NCBI GenBank assembly: GCA_025352795.1
Contig: JANXSF010000026.1
Coordinates: forward strand, 62,001 to 126,000
Source of the DNA: Acidobacteriota bacterium
GTDB taxonomy: Bacteria > Acidobacteriota > Terriglobia > Bryobacterales > Bryobacteraceae
Direction: 5' to 3'
DNA length: 64,000 nucleotides
The notes beneath the pieces were generated by a model, which was not told where the DNA came from, searched no databases, and was given only the letters and a program-made list of their open reading frames with translations. The first letter of the stretch is position 1, and each line of letters starts with the position of its first letter. A program made the position numbers and the translations under genes. Shown here piece after piece: positions 43,658 to 52,611 of this stretch.

Positions 43658-46135
43658 ATGCAACCACTCAAAGCGGCTAATTCTTTATTGAGCCGTCTCC
43701 AAATCTTAGCGGGGATCGTGCTCATTGCGGTACCAGGCTATTCGCAGTATTACTCAAACGACATCACTCCCCCTTCTGCAAACTCCGGGAAGCTCCACGG
43801 AGCATCCCAGGGCAAGCAAGTCGGCGGAGGCAGCAACAATCATGCTTATTTGCTCAGCGGAAATGCGCTTTCAGCTGTTGACTTACATCCAGCCACGGGC
43901 TATTACAGCTCAATGGCGACCTCAACCGATGGCACGGACCAGTGCGGTTACAGTGGCTCTTCACTGGGTGGCATCCATGCCATGAAGTGGTCCGGCTCAT
44001 CGTCTTCAGCGGTGGATCTGCACCCAAGCGGTAGCAATTTTTCTTATTGCACAAGCGTGGATAACGGGCAGCAGGGCGGATTTGCTGAACAGCAATCTTA
44101 CTTTATAACCGCGTCCCACGCCATGCTGTGGAATGGCACGCCCGCCGCGATTGATTTGCATCCGCTTGCTTACACATTCTCCCGCGTAATGGGAATCAAG
44201 AGTGGGCAGCAGGTAGGTTACGGTTCAACCGTAGTTTATACATTCGGCGAATATCCCGCGGGAATTCACCAGACCAGTCAGGCACTGTTGTGGAATGGAA
44301 CAGCGGCAAGCTACGTCGTGCTTCATCCTGCGGCGAACTATACTGCATCGGAAGCGCTGGCGACCAATGGTACACAACAAGGTGGTTGGGGATACAACTT
44401 AGTCAATGGAGGCAGGCACGGATTGTTATGGTCGGGTACATCCACCAGCGCCGTTGACTTGCATCCAACCGGTTTCACTGATTCCGCAGTGACCGCTATC
44501 ACTGCGACAAAGCAAGTTGGTGAAGGTTGGGTAGGCGTCCCTGGAGCCCTCGGCTCAGTTCGCCACGCTTTATTGTGGTCCGGTGCAGCAAACACCGTTG
44601 TTGATTTGAACCAGTATTTGCCGACCGGTTACACGCACGCAGTGGCCACTGGGGTTGATGCAAATGACAACGTGGTGGGCTTCGCCTACAATACTCTGAC
44701 CTATGGCCTGGCAGTTGGTGCCGATGCCATTGCTGTTGTCTTCGCACCTGGACAAGCACCGGCAGGTTCGCTCGCCTCGCTCACTTTGAGCAGCACAAAT
44801 CCTGCTCCCGATTCAACGGTTCAAGCTACCATCAGCCTAAGCAGTGCCGCTCCAGCAGCCGGTGTAACTTTGACCTTCCTCAGCACCAATCTGACCATGA
44901 TGGCAACGCCTGCTTCGGTCACCATTCCGCAGGGGCAGACCAGCATCACATTGTCACTACCGGTGTTGGGCAGCACGCTCACTATTCCCACAGCGGCGAA
45001 GTTGTTTGTATCGGATGGCGCTGCTAGCAGAAACGTATTGCTGACCATTACACCCGTCGTGAAAATCTCGTCACTTACTGGAAATCCAGTGGAGGGCGGT
45101 TTGACTGGCTACGGAACCTTCGTTCTGAACATTCCTGCACAATTGGGCACAACTGTCAGTCTGACCAGTAGCAATCCAGCGCTGCTGCAAGTTCCGGCGA
45201 CAGTTGCTGTATATCAGGGCTACACAACGATGAATTTTGCGGTCACCACTAACTTGGTTACGGCCATTACATCAGTGCCCGTGACGGCTACAGTGAACGG
45301 AATATCGGCCACTGGTACCTTTACGTTGAACCCCGGTCCAGTAATTTCGGTTTCGTCCATCAACGCGACCCCTTCTGTGGTTGGCGGACAACCGATTAAC
45401 GGCAGCGTTGTATTAAACAATTACGCACGTGGTGCAGGGGGTGTCACCGTAACGCTTTCCAGCGGTGATCCTGCAGTGCAGTTGCCAGCAACAGTGCTTG
45501 TTCCTTTTGGCTCATTTGTGGGCTATTTTTCGGGAAGCACCAGTGTGGTACCAGCCACCAGAACCGCAGCAATCAATGCATCATTCAATGGATCGCTAGT
45601 AACCTCTAACGTGACTCTGGCTCCAATCCCCAGCGTGACAATCTTACTAGCTGATTACAAGCCCTCGCTACAGTTGCTTAATGTAGACGCAACCACGTCC
45701 TACCCCAACAGCACACTGACCTTCGGTTCCAACGGCGTGGCTTTCGCCACCATGCAATTCAAGTTAGGTATATTTTCAGGTTCCATCCTAATACCCACAG
45801 CACCAACCACGATCACGGTTTGGAACTCGAATGGTGGCCAAGCTTCATCACCAGTGACGATCAGCGTCTCCGGTGGTGGCGTCGGCGGTGGAGGCGGTGG
45901 TGGCGGCGGCTCAACGACTGGTCCCTTTAAGATCACAACCAGCAAGACTGGAAAGGGAACAGTAACGGCCAACCCGGCAGCGGCGACTTATGCCAGCGGG
46001 ACGGTGGTGGTGTTGACGGCAACCCCTGACCCAGGTTCGCCTTGGGTAGGCTGGCTTGGAGCTTGCACTGGGACGGCAACCACGTGCACGCTGACAATGA
46101 ATAGTGACAAGTCAGTGACAGCAAACTTCAAGTAA
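43658..46135 (+). CDS. Secreted HAF-repeat protein with Ig-like and InlB-B-type domains
   Basis: An 825-residue secreted protein. After a signal region (to about 33, VPGYSQ) come six repeats of about 45-50 residues with HAMLW-x-G and VDLHP-x-G, followed by a loop ending in QQVGYG or similar (about 40-360). This is the HAF-type extracellular repeat, likely one six-bladed propeller. Residues 365-740 are Ser/Thr/Val-rich with Ig-like strands. After a Gly-rich linker (GGGVGGGG) near 755 a last domain (GPFKITTSKTGKGTVTANP) matches the divergent InlB B-repeat and ends NSDKSVTANFK. It is probably cell-surface or matrix protein. A strong terminator follows at 46151. Confidence 0.82.
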   Translation: MQPLKAANSLLSRLQILAGIVLIAVPGYSQYYSNDITPPSANSGKLHGASQGKQVGGGSNNHAYLLSGNALSAVDLHPATGYYSSMATSTDGTDQCGYSGSSLGGIHAMKWSGSSSSAVDLHPSGSNFSYCTSVDNGQQGGFAEQQSYFITASHAMLWNGTPAAIDLHPLAYTFSRVMGIKSGQQVGYGSTVVYTFGEYPAGIHQTSQALLWNGTAASYVVLHPAANYTASEALATNGTQQGGWGYNLVNGGRHGLLWSGTSTSAVDLHPTGFTDSAVTAITATKQVGEGWVGVPGALGSVRHALLWSGAANTVVDLNQYLPTGYTHAVATGVDANDNVVGFAYNTLTYGLAVGADAIAVVFAPGQAPAGSLASLTLSSTNPAPDSTVQATISLSSAAPAAGVTLTFLSTNLTMMATPASVTIPQGQTSITLSLPVLGSTLTIPTAAKLFVSDGAASRNVLLTITPVVKISSLTGNPVEGGLTGYGTFVLNIPAQLGTTVSLTSSNPALLQVPATVAVYQGYTTMNFAVTTNLVTAITSVPVTATVNGISATGTFTLNPGPVISVSSINATPSVVGGQPINGSVVLNNYARGAGGVTVTLSSGDPAVQLPATVLVPFGSFVGYFSGSTSVVPATRTAAINASFNGSLVTSNVTLAPIPSVTILLADYKPSLQLLNVDATTSYPNSTLTFGSNGVAFATMQFKLGIFSGSILIPTAPTTITVWNSNGGQASSPVTISVSGGGVGGGGGGGGGSTTGPFKITTSKTGKGTVTANPAAATYASGTVVVLTATPDPGSPWVGWLGACTGTATTCTLTMNSDKSVTANFK

Positions 46136-46150
46136 GTTCGGTTGACCGTA

Positions 46151-46190
46151 CAAGCCCCGGATTCGGATCTCCGAATCCGGGGCTTGTGTT
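46151..46190 (+). terminator. Strong terminator behind the HAF-repeat gene
   Basis: A 17-base perfect stem (CAAGCCCCGGATTCGGA) around TC, followed by TGTTTTAAA. It lies 16 bases after the stop codon. Confidence 0.92.
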
Positions 46191-46295
46191 TTAAATAGTC
46201 TGGCATATGTACGGACTTTCATCTGAATGCAGATTGAACTTTATCCACATTTCTGAAACAATGCGACAACAAGCAAAGATTTCGGAGGGGTGAAA

Positions 46296-49200
46296 ATGAA
46301 ACGCGAAGCCAGCGGGACTGCGGCATTATTCATGGCCATGTATCTGGTATTCCAGAGTGGACAGGGGCGTCCAGTGGCGTCGCAATCTGGCTCGCGCAAT
46401 ACGAATCACTCTGCTGCTGTTGTTGAATCAAAAAAAGAAAATGCTGAAAATAAGAAAGACGAAGCAAAAGCATTTCAACTGATGGGCCCTTGGCTGGCGA
46501 CGCGATCCTTTTTTGGTCTTCCCTCCCCTGATAATAAACAGTACATCAATGGACTTTTATCGCTAGACGAAAAGGGGCCGGTGCAAAATCCCGATGCCAT
46601 TCGGGAACTTTTGGGGATAGACGGGACAAAGACAATTCACGCATTGGTAGCTACGGTTGCCGACCCTGCCCATACGCGATTACAGCTCTTTTTCGATCAA
46701 CAGATTCAGGCATTGCAACGGGCTGCTGCGGCCCAGGATTGGGAGTTTGCGGGCCAATGGCTGCCGCCAACCTTTAACTACGAACATGCAGCAGGAGATC
46801 TGAAGTCGCGCCTGGAGGCTCGGCTTTTATTGGAGCAACAAGAAGCACAACCGGGTATTTTGATTTTCCGCCGTCCGCCAGTCGTCGATAGCTTTCCCAA
46901 AGAGGCACTGTTCATCTTTCTGGTTCCTGAGGCACCCACCAGCGGAGTCTCTGCATTGCCATTTCATGTTGCGATGAAGTTGGCGGCGGCATCACGGAAG
47001 GACAGTAAAATCGGCCTGCTTGCTCCCAGTTTTTCTGGTTCGTTTGAATCGCTGTCACGCTTGGTAATGCCCTGGAAAAGCGTTCTTCATGAGCAAGTAT
47101 TTGGAGGGTCAGTTTCCAGTGCGAAATATGCCGAAGCTTTTCGAAACGATACAGATTTGGATTTCTCAAGCGGCATCGCCAGTTCCGATCAATTTGTAAA
47201 AGCACTCTTAGATACCCTCAAGGACTATGGCACAAGCTGCAATGAAGTGGCTATTCTGACGGAAGATGAAACAGCATACGGCCACACTGCGGGAACAAAC
47301 GCTGCTTCCACGCAAAGCGTTGGCTATTGTGACCCCACTCAGTTTCCTCGATTTCGATTCCCGCGTGATATTGCGCATCTTCGGAACACGTATCAGGAAA
47401 CACTGGCATCAACGGGGAACAAGAATACGCAGTCTGCTCCTTCTATTGATTTCACTTTGAAGGACCCGAGTCACGGTGAAGATGGGGTTCCCGTATTTTC
47501 CTCAACGCACACACCAATTGAACAAAGTGCCGTGCTGACTTCTATCACCAGCGAATTTCGTCGTCGTGGAACGCGGCTGGTCTATATTGTTTCCACTAAC
47601 ATTTTGGATACCGTATTCCTAGCTCGACTTATCCACAGCGAATCACCGAATACTCGCATTCTGGTTGGCGACCCCGACTTACTTTTTCTGCCCGCAGGCG
47701 TGCGTGATTCTTTAGTTGGCACTTTATTTCTTTCCACGTATCCAATGTTTTTGCAAGGTGAAGAATGGTTGTCGCGCAACCCGAGCCTTTTTTCATCAGA
47801 GACCGCCCAGGGGCTGTTTAATGTTACTCAACTTCTACTTTTAGAAATGGGACATGGGGCCAAAGACAATGAACCAAAACTGGCTTCTTACCAACCTTTG
47901 AACTCACTTCACGATGCCGGTAACAGGCAATTAGATCCATTCCAGCGTCCAGGCGTTTGGCTGCTGATGCTGACTCGTTCCGGGCTTGCACCAATTGATT
48001 GGTTCCCATTCGAGGGAACACTAACTTGGATGCAAAGCGTTGCGGGCTCAACGGAACGCTCAACGGAACCCAGTCCAATCATCGACAGTTCCGCTAAGCC
48101 ATCCATGTCCTGGAGATTGGCGGCGTACACCATGTTGTTGCTGGGCATCCTAACAATGTCCCTGCTAGCTGTGGCTTATAAGTTGAATATCCAATCGCCA
48201 AACACCTTGTGGCAATTGAATTTGCGAACAATGCAAAGAGGACAATTTCTTGCACTAACCGGCGGCGCACTTTCTGTGAGTGCTCTGGATTGGGTGCTTG
48301 GCTCGCCTGCGCTCTATGTGCCGCAGTGGCAATGGTTGGCAATCTTATTGGTTTGGATGGCCGGTGCCAGTCTTTGCTTTGCTATTTACTGTGGGAAAAT
48401 CGCCTACTTTTCAACCAAGTACCATGCGTCAAGTGTCTGCCAGGACAATGACAAACTATCTTTGGGGAACCTGCTTTTATATATGGTTCCAACTGCTTTT
48501 TTTTACCAGTATCTGGTGTTTGCCTGGTGGCTGGCTTGTTACGATCCCTGGAAACCCATTCGTGCCTCACTGTTCCGCATCCGGTCGTTGGATCTGTTCA
48601 CAAATGCTTCAGCATCTCTGCCTTTTGTGGGCCTGTGCACGGTCTACATCGTATTCTTCCTTTGGCTACTCTGGCGCTACAGTCGGCATTACAATCCGCA
48701 CCCCGTCATCTGGTTTCCGAAAGGGAGTGGGACACGATTCCGCGAAATGACCGTGGGCTATGACTATGCAGAAGCATTTCTAAGTGCCCCTCTGCTTCAC
48801 GTCGACCTGAAGTCTCACGTGTGGCGACTGGTGGCGGCGTTATTGCCAGCTTGCCTTTTTGCAGGAGTGCTCTGGGGCAGTTTATCTGCATTTGAAATTC
48901 ATGCCTATAACTTTGCTCTGGGGTGGGCTGTCGCAATTTTGGTTCTCTTGCTGGCAGTGACTTGTTATGATCTCTGCTTATTTTGGATCGGCCTGAAACG
49001 GTTTTTGAGTGGACTGGAAACACCGGCTATGCAAGACGCGATAGATAGGGTCACCAAGCATTGGCATAAGCGTTCCGTGTTGACACTGGGCGCAGGATCG
49101 CCGCAACATGATGCACGATTGCAAATGGAAGAAAGGCTGGATGACATCCCCATTTGTGACCCGGATTGCTCCTTCGAAATCAGAGTTTCTTCACGCATGC

Positions 49201-49631
49201 TGGAATGCCTGAATCGACCTGATTATGCCCGCGATGAAGATTTTTGCGCCCTGCAGTTTTGCCGATTTCTAATTCACGCCGTTGGACAGGCTCAGCGAAT
49301 GACTTGGGTTGTGTCGCTTTGCTTTGTCATGTTGGCACTTACTTTGAACAGCTACTCACCGCGCGGGCCGGTATTGATCGGTCAGGTGATTGTGGTTTGC
49401 TTTGTGATTGTCAGTAGTATTGTGGTTTGGGTGTTGAGCGGAATGGAACGCGACATAACGCTAAGCCGCATGACCCGTTCCGACGCAGGGGCTTTAGGTT
49501 GGGAGTTTTGGCTTCGACTGGGTGGCCTGGGCGTGTTGCCATTTATCAGCGTACTGGCAGGATTATTTCCGGGCATTTCCGGATTCTTAAGTTCGTTTGT
49601 GGCTCCAAACCTGGATAGCGTGCTGCGCTAA
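46296..49631 (+). CDS. Large membrane protein: extracytoplasmic sensor-like half plus ten-helix half, unknown
   Basis: A 1111-residue protein I do not recognise by name. ATG 46296 follows GGAGGGG by five bases; GTG 46290 is inside it. A hydrophobic N-terminus (TAALFMAMYLVFQSG) is followed by about 570 extracytoplasmic residues. These show Rossmann-like alternation (HALVATVADP, KIGLLAPSFSGSFESL, RLVYIVSTNILDTVFLARLI, TRILVGDPDLLFLP), reminiscent of a two-lobed periplasmic-binding receptor. From about 606 on come ten predicted helices, with a cytosolic loop of about 110 residues (Asp/Glu/Cys-rich, CDPDCSFEIRVSSRMLECL) before helix 8. There is no kinase, cyclase, permease or GGDEF motif. A modA-like gene starts 16 bp downstream. 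Confidence 0.8.
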   Translation: MKREASGTAALFMAMYLVFQSGQGRPVASQSGSRNTNHSAAVVESKKENAENKKDEAKAFQLMGPWLATRSFFGLPSPDNKQYINGLLSLDEKGPVQNPDAIRELLGIDGTKTIHALVATVADPAHTRLQLFFDQQIQALQRAAAAQDWEFAGQWLPPTFNYEHAAGDLKSRLEARLLLEQQEAQPGILIFRRPPVVDSFPKEALFIFLVPEAPTSGVSALPFHVAMKLAAASRKDSKIGLLAPSFSGSFESLSRLVMPWKSVLHEQVFGGSVSSAKYAEAFRNDTDLDFSSGIASSDQFVKALLDTLKDYGTSCNEVAILTEDETAYGHTAGTNAASTQSVGYCDPTQFPRFRFPRDIAHLRNTYQETLASTGNKNTQSAPSIDFTLKDPSHGEDGVPVFSSTHTPIEQSAVLTSITSEFRRRGTRLVYIVSTNILDTVFLARLIHSESPNTRILVGDPDLLFLPAGVRDSLVGTLFLSTYPMFLQGEEWLSRNPSLFSSETAQGLFNVTQLLLLEMGHGAKDNEPKLASYQPLNSLHDAGNRQLDPFQRPGVWLLMLTRSGLAPIDWFPFEGTLTWMQSVAGSTERSTEPSPIIDSSAKPSMSWRLAAYTMLLLGILTMSLLAVAYKLNIQSPNTLWQLNLRTMQRGQFLALTGGALSVSALDWVLGSPALYVPQWQWLAILLVWMAGASLCFAIYCGKIAYFSTKYHASSVCQDNDKLSLGNLLLYMVPTAFFYQYLVFAWWLACYDPWKPIRASLFRIRSLDLFTNASASLPFVGLCTVYIVFFLWLLWRYSRHYNPHPVIWFPKGSGTRFREMTVGYDYAEAFLSAPLLHVDLKSHVWRLVAALLPACLFAGVLWGSLSAFEIHAYNFALGWAVAILVLLLAVTCYDLCLFWIGLKRFLSGLETPAMQDAIDRVTKHWHKRSVLTLGAGSPQHDARLQMEERLDDIPICDPDCSFEIRVSSRMLECLNRPDYARDEDFCALQFCRFLIHAVGQAQRMTWVVSLCFVMLALTLNSYSPRGPVLIGQVIVVCFVIVSSIVVWVLSGMERDITLSRMTRSDAGALGWEFWLRLGGLGVLPFISVLAGLFPGISGFLSSFVAPNLDSVLR

Positions 49632-49647
49632 GCGTTAATCTAAAGAG

Positions 49648-50361
49648 ATGAGATGGCTGGCGGCAATCGTTCTATGTTTTCCTTGGACCGCTTTACCTTG
49701 CTCACTCACCATAGCCGCGGCCAGCGATTTGGCACCATTGCGGGATCGCTTCTTGCAGCAGTTCCAAAAAACTAATATTTGCCAAATTGTTTTTACCTTT
49801 TCGTCCTCCGGTCAGCTAGCCACGCAGATTGAGCAAGGTGCTCCTTTTGATTTGTACTTGTCCGCCAGTGAAGATTTTGTACGCAAGTTGGCTACCCGTT
49901 CCTTGATTGAACCGGAATCCATTGTGGTGTTTGCTCGCGGTCGATTGGGGATTTGGGCTCCTGGCCGAGGTTCAGTCCGTCTGGAAGAATTGACACAACC
50001 CAATTATAAAAAGATCGCCATAGCAAATCCAGCCCATGCTCCCTATGGGATGGCGGCGCGGCAGGCACTGGAAGCTGCGGGATTGTGGGACAGATTCGCA
50101 GACAAGTTAGTATTGGGTGAAAACGTCAGGCAGGCACTGCAATTTGCTGAAACCGAAAACGTCGATGCGGTGATCACGGCATGGAGCTTACTTGCAACCA
50201 AACCGGGGGCCAGCCTGATTGATGCCAAGTTGCATAAAGAAATCAGGCAAACGCTGGGGATTGTAAGGTCATCCAAAAACAAAGCGGCAGCCAAGGAATT
50301 TGCTGACTGGTTGTCCAATGGCGACGGTAGAAAGCTACTTTTGACGGCGGGATTCTACTAA
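49648..50361 (+). CDS. ModA-like anion-binding protein
   Basis: A 237-residue periplasmic binding protein of the ModA family. A signal peptide (to about 18, LPCSLTIAAAS) precedes LTIAAASDLAPLRDRF, FTFSSSGQLATQIEQGAPFDLYLSASEDF and NPAHAPYGMAARQALEAAG, which contain the Ser and Ala/Tyr contacts of molybdate binders. ModA delivers molybdate or tungstate to ModBC, but no permease or ATPase gene is present here. It stands 16 bp after the large membrane gene and could be coupled with it. Its stop shares CTAA with the stop of the convergent gene. Confidence 0.88.
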   Translation: MRWLAAIVLCFPWTALPCSLTIAAASDLAPLRDRFLQQFQKTNICQIVFTFSSSGQLATQIEQGAPFDLYLSASEDFVRKLATRSLIEPESIVVFARGRLGIWAPGRGSVRLEELTQPNYKKIAIANPAHAPYGMAARQALEAAGLWDRFADKLVLGENVRQALQFAETENVDAVITAWSLLATKPGASLIDAKLHKEIRQTLGIVRSSKNKAAAKEFADWLSNGDGRKLLLTAGFY

Positions 50362-51233
50362 GTGTCCAGAACGAGTTGATACCCAGGATCGATCTCTTGC
50401 GATGCAAGAAGAATCTCATGGATGTCATATGGGTGCGTCGAATTCCCAATATTATGCACCACCTGGAACAGATGTTCAAACCCTTGGGCGTTGTCGATAT
50501 CCATGTCCACCTGCCAGTTTGTCTGAGCGCTATTGGCTGAAAACGTGAGCTGCAAATTACCGAAATGATCGGTCGTCTTATAGCTATCCACAATGATGAA
50601 ATTCGCAGATGGCTTGTGGAGTGAGCTGTCCACTGGATGAAAGATTTCGTCAGCTACACTGTGCATTGTTTCCGAATGTAAGTCCGGGTCAACCGCCGCA
50701 AAGAAGCGATCGCCTCGAAGTTCTGTAAGCGTCTGAATATAGGACAGCACATTACGATTATTTGCAAGACGGGTATGCGAAGACTTGGCAATCAGGTTGA
50801 GAAAACCGGCACGTCTGACGTCGTCTAGAGCATCATAAAGAGCCACGCCGCTTTTCGCATCGAACCCCAAGACTTTGTCGCTATTGTTCAGCAGAGTCTG
50901 GGCAGCAGTGGAAAGCGCCGTGAATGCTGGAAACTTTACTTTGGCGACTTTGTTACGGTCTACGGGCAGAGTGAAAGTTTTTTGAGTTACAACACCACTC
51001 TTGATGTTCACGAATTGACTTACCAGTTGGTAAGACGGCGCGTCTATTTCAACCTGGTAAGTCCCTTGGGGGGCTTCGTTCAAATCTGAGATTATAAATG
51101 CTCTCGACGCATCCACAGCGCGGACCCTGCGGTCATCGGAAAGTGTCAGGTGACGAAGGAAGATATCCACCTTCTCGTCAAGGAAATTTCCAGATACATC
51201 AAGGAGAGTAAGTTCCAATCGACCGTTTGGCAT
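50358..51233 (-). CDS. Protein of unknown function
   Basis: A 291-residue protein I do not recognise. ATG 51233 is preceded by GGAGG at eight bases. The N-terminal part (about 1-90) is a beta-sandwich like the prealbumin/Cna-B type (RLELTLLDVSGNFLDEKVDI, EAPQGTYQVEIDAPSYQL). The middle contains helices (FTALSTAAQTLLNNSD, GFLNLIAKSSHTRLANN) and the end is again beta-rich with His and Asp residues. No signal peptide is seen. The gene is convergent with modA and overlaps it by four bases; the DUF2911 gene lies 38 bp upstream of it on the same strand. Confidence 0.65.
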   Translation of the reverse strand: MPNGRLELTLLDVSGNFLDEKVDIFLRHLTLSDDRRVRAVDASRAFIISDLNEAPQGTYQVEIDAPSYQLVSQFVNIKSGVVTQKTFTLPVDRNKVAKVKFPAFTALSTAAQTLLNNSDKVLGFDAKSGVALYDALDDVRRAGFLNLIAKSSHTRLANNRNVLSYIQTLTELRGDRFFAAVDPDLHSETMHSVADEIFHPVDSSLHKPSANFIIVDSYKTTDHFGNLQLTFSANSAQTNWQVDMDIDNAQGFEHLFQVVHNIGNSTHPYDIHEILLASQEIDPGYQLVLDT

Positions 51234-51271
51234 AGGGGGGCCTCCAAACTCTTGTTCTATTTGACAATTGC

Positions 51272-51820
51272 TTATTTCACAAGAATATTAACTGACGCTA
51301 TCACATTTTCCCATTCCAATTGCAGTTTCGCCTTGTCGCCACCAGTGGAAGAAAGCGTCATGGCATAAGTTTCAATCGGTGCCGACGGTTTGGACATAGT
51401 CATCTTCACCCTACCCAGATCATTGTCTTTCTTATACGACAATCCCCATTGCCCGGTTTCCTTGCTGACGATGAGTTGCCAGGTATCGTCGTTAACTAGT
51501 GCAAATAGCGTGTAATCGCCCTTTGGAACTGTGAATCCATTGATGACCAGGTCGGTTTCAGTATGCAGAAGAGTCGCTGAATTTGCACCAGCTCGCCAGA
51601 CAGGATAATTCGGATCCTGTGCAATGCGCCCACCGTCACCAAACATCTTGCGGCCTTTCAGTGAAGGTGCTGAATATTTAATAGAAATAGCTTTTCCATT
51701 TACCGTAACGGAAGTGGTAGCCGGTGGACTCAGTGGTTGCTTCTTTTGTGGTTGAGCCCAAACAGGAGTAAGACTAAGCGTCAATGCAGCCATAGTTGCA
51801 AGGGAAAGTGTTTTTGTCAT
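51272..51820 (-). CDS. DUF2911 secreted protein
   Basis: A 182-residue exported protein. The signal peptide ends at VWAQPQ. The DUF2911 signature is clear: KAISIKYSAPSLKGRKMFG, YPVWRAGANSATLLHTETD and GFTVPKGDYTLFALVNDDTW, with QWGLSYKKDNDLGR later. The domain is a beta-sandwich of unknown function, common in Bacteroidetes and Acidobacteria. It precedes the unknown gene at 50358 on the same strand and may share its transcript. Confidence 0.88.
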   Translation of the reverse strand: MTKTLSLATMAALTLSLTPVWAQPQKKQPLSPPATTSVTVNGKAISIKYSAPSLKGRKMFGDGGRIAQDPNYPVWRAGANSATLLHTETDLVINGFTVPKGDYTLFALVNDDTWQLIVSKETGQWGLSYKKDNDLGRVKMTMSKPSAPIETYAMTLSSTGGDKAKLQLEWENVIASVNILVK

Positions 51821-51898
51821 TTTAGTTTATTTTAGCAGGGCGCTGAAAACTCCGCCGAAAGGCAAGATCACTTGATTTCACCGTGCTAAACTTGCCCC

Positions 51899-52603
51899 GT
51901 GAACCCTTCCCAACTTGATTCTACTTTCAAAACTCTTCTGGGCCTATCCAAAAGTCCCGTCTCAGTAACTTACATGGATTCCATGCCCGATGGAGGACAA
52001 GAATTCCAGGGAAGTGTTCCCAGTGGATGTACATTTTGGAAGATGGCACAACAGGGACAGGTGGTGACTACCCGCGCCAAAGATCATTTTAACTGTCCAA
52101 TTGGAAGCTATACCCACAACGTGCCGCTTCCTGCAGATCGTGGAGGGGAATTGATGGGTACATTGCAATTGATGACCAGCATTGGGTACTTGAAAATGGA
52201 AGAAGTCCCGGAAATTTTCCGGCTTGAATCCACTCCTGGTTCGGTGACTTATTCGCCCTTAGGATTGGCACCGGCCAACCCCAGCGTAGTGATTTTCACC
52301 GGTCAGCCAGCCAGTATAATGCTGCTGGTTGAAGCAGCCAACCGGGCAGGAGTATTGTCCAATCTTCCATTGCTGGCGCGACCCACCTGCATGGCGTTAC
52401 CAGCAGCTCTAAAGAATGGAGTTGTGACCAGCGGAGCTTGTTCCGGGAATCGCGTGTATAACGATTTGCCTGCCGATGAAATGTATGCCGTAGTTCCCGG
52501 TGACGCCCTGGAAAAAGTGGCGGCTGAATTAGCAACCATTGTCGACGCCGGCGCGAAGCTGACCGAATATCATTCCATCCGCAAACAGCAGTTGACCGCT
52601 TAG
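51899..52603 (+). CDS. DUF169 family protein
   Basis: A 234-residue protein of the DUF169 family. Typical elements are LLGLSKSPVSVTYMD near the start, the Cys-containing CTFWKMAQQGQ, DHFNCPIGSYTHN and ACSGNRVYNDLPADEMYAVV with conserved Cys residues. Several Cys suggest metal or cluster binding. DUF169 proteins are often linked to anaerobic and one-carbon genes; none is near here. GTG 51899 is the start. The SDR gene follows after eight bases, so an operon is likely. Confidence 0.85.
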   Translation: MNPSQLDSTFKTLLGLSKSPVSVTYMDSMPDGGQEFQGSVPSGCTFWKMAQQGQVVTTRAKDHFNCPIGSYTHNVPLPADRGGELMGTLQLMTSIGYLKMEEVPEIFRLESTPGSVTYSPLGLAPANPSVVIFTGQPASIMLLVEAANRAGVLSNLPLLARPTCMALPAALKNGVVTSGACSGNRVYNDLPADEMYAVVPGDALEKVAAELATIVDAGAKLTEYHSIRKQQLTA

Positions 52604-52611
52604 GATCGCAC

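Noticed and set aside
46296-49631. Large membrane protein as sensor kinase or ABC permease
   Set aside because: No HisKA, HATPase, GGDEF or FtsX motif is found, and the helix pattern fits none of them.
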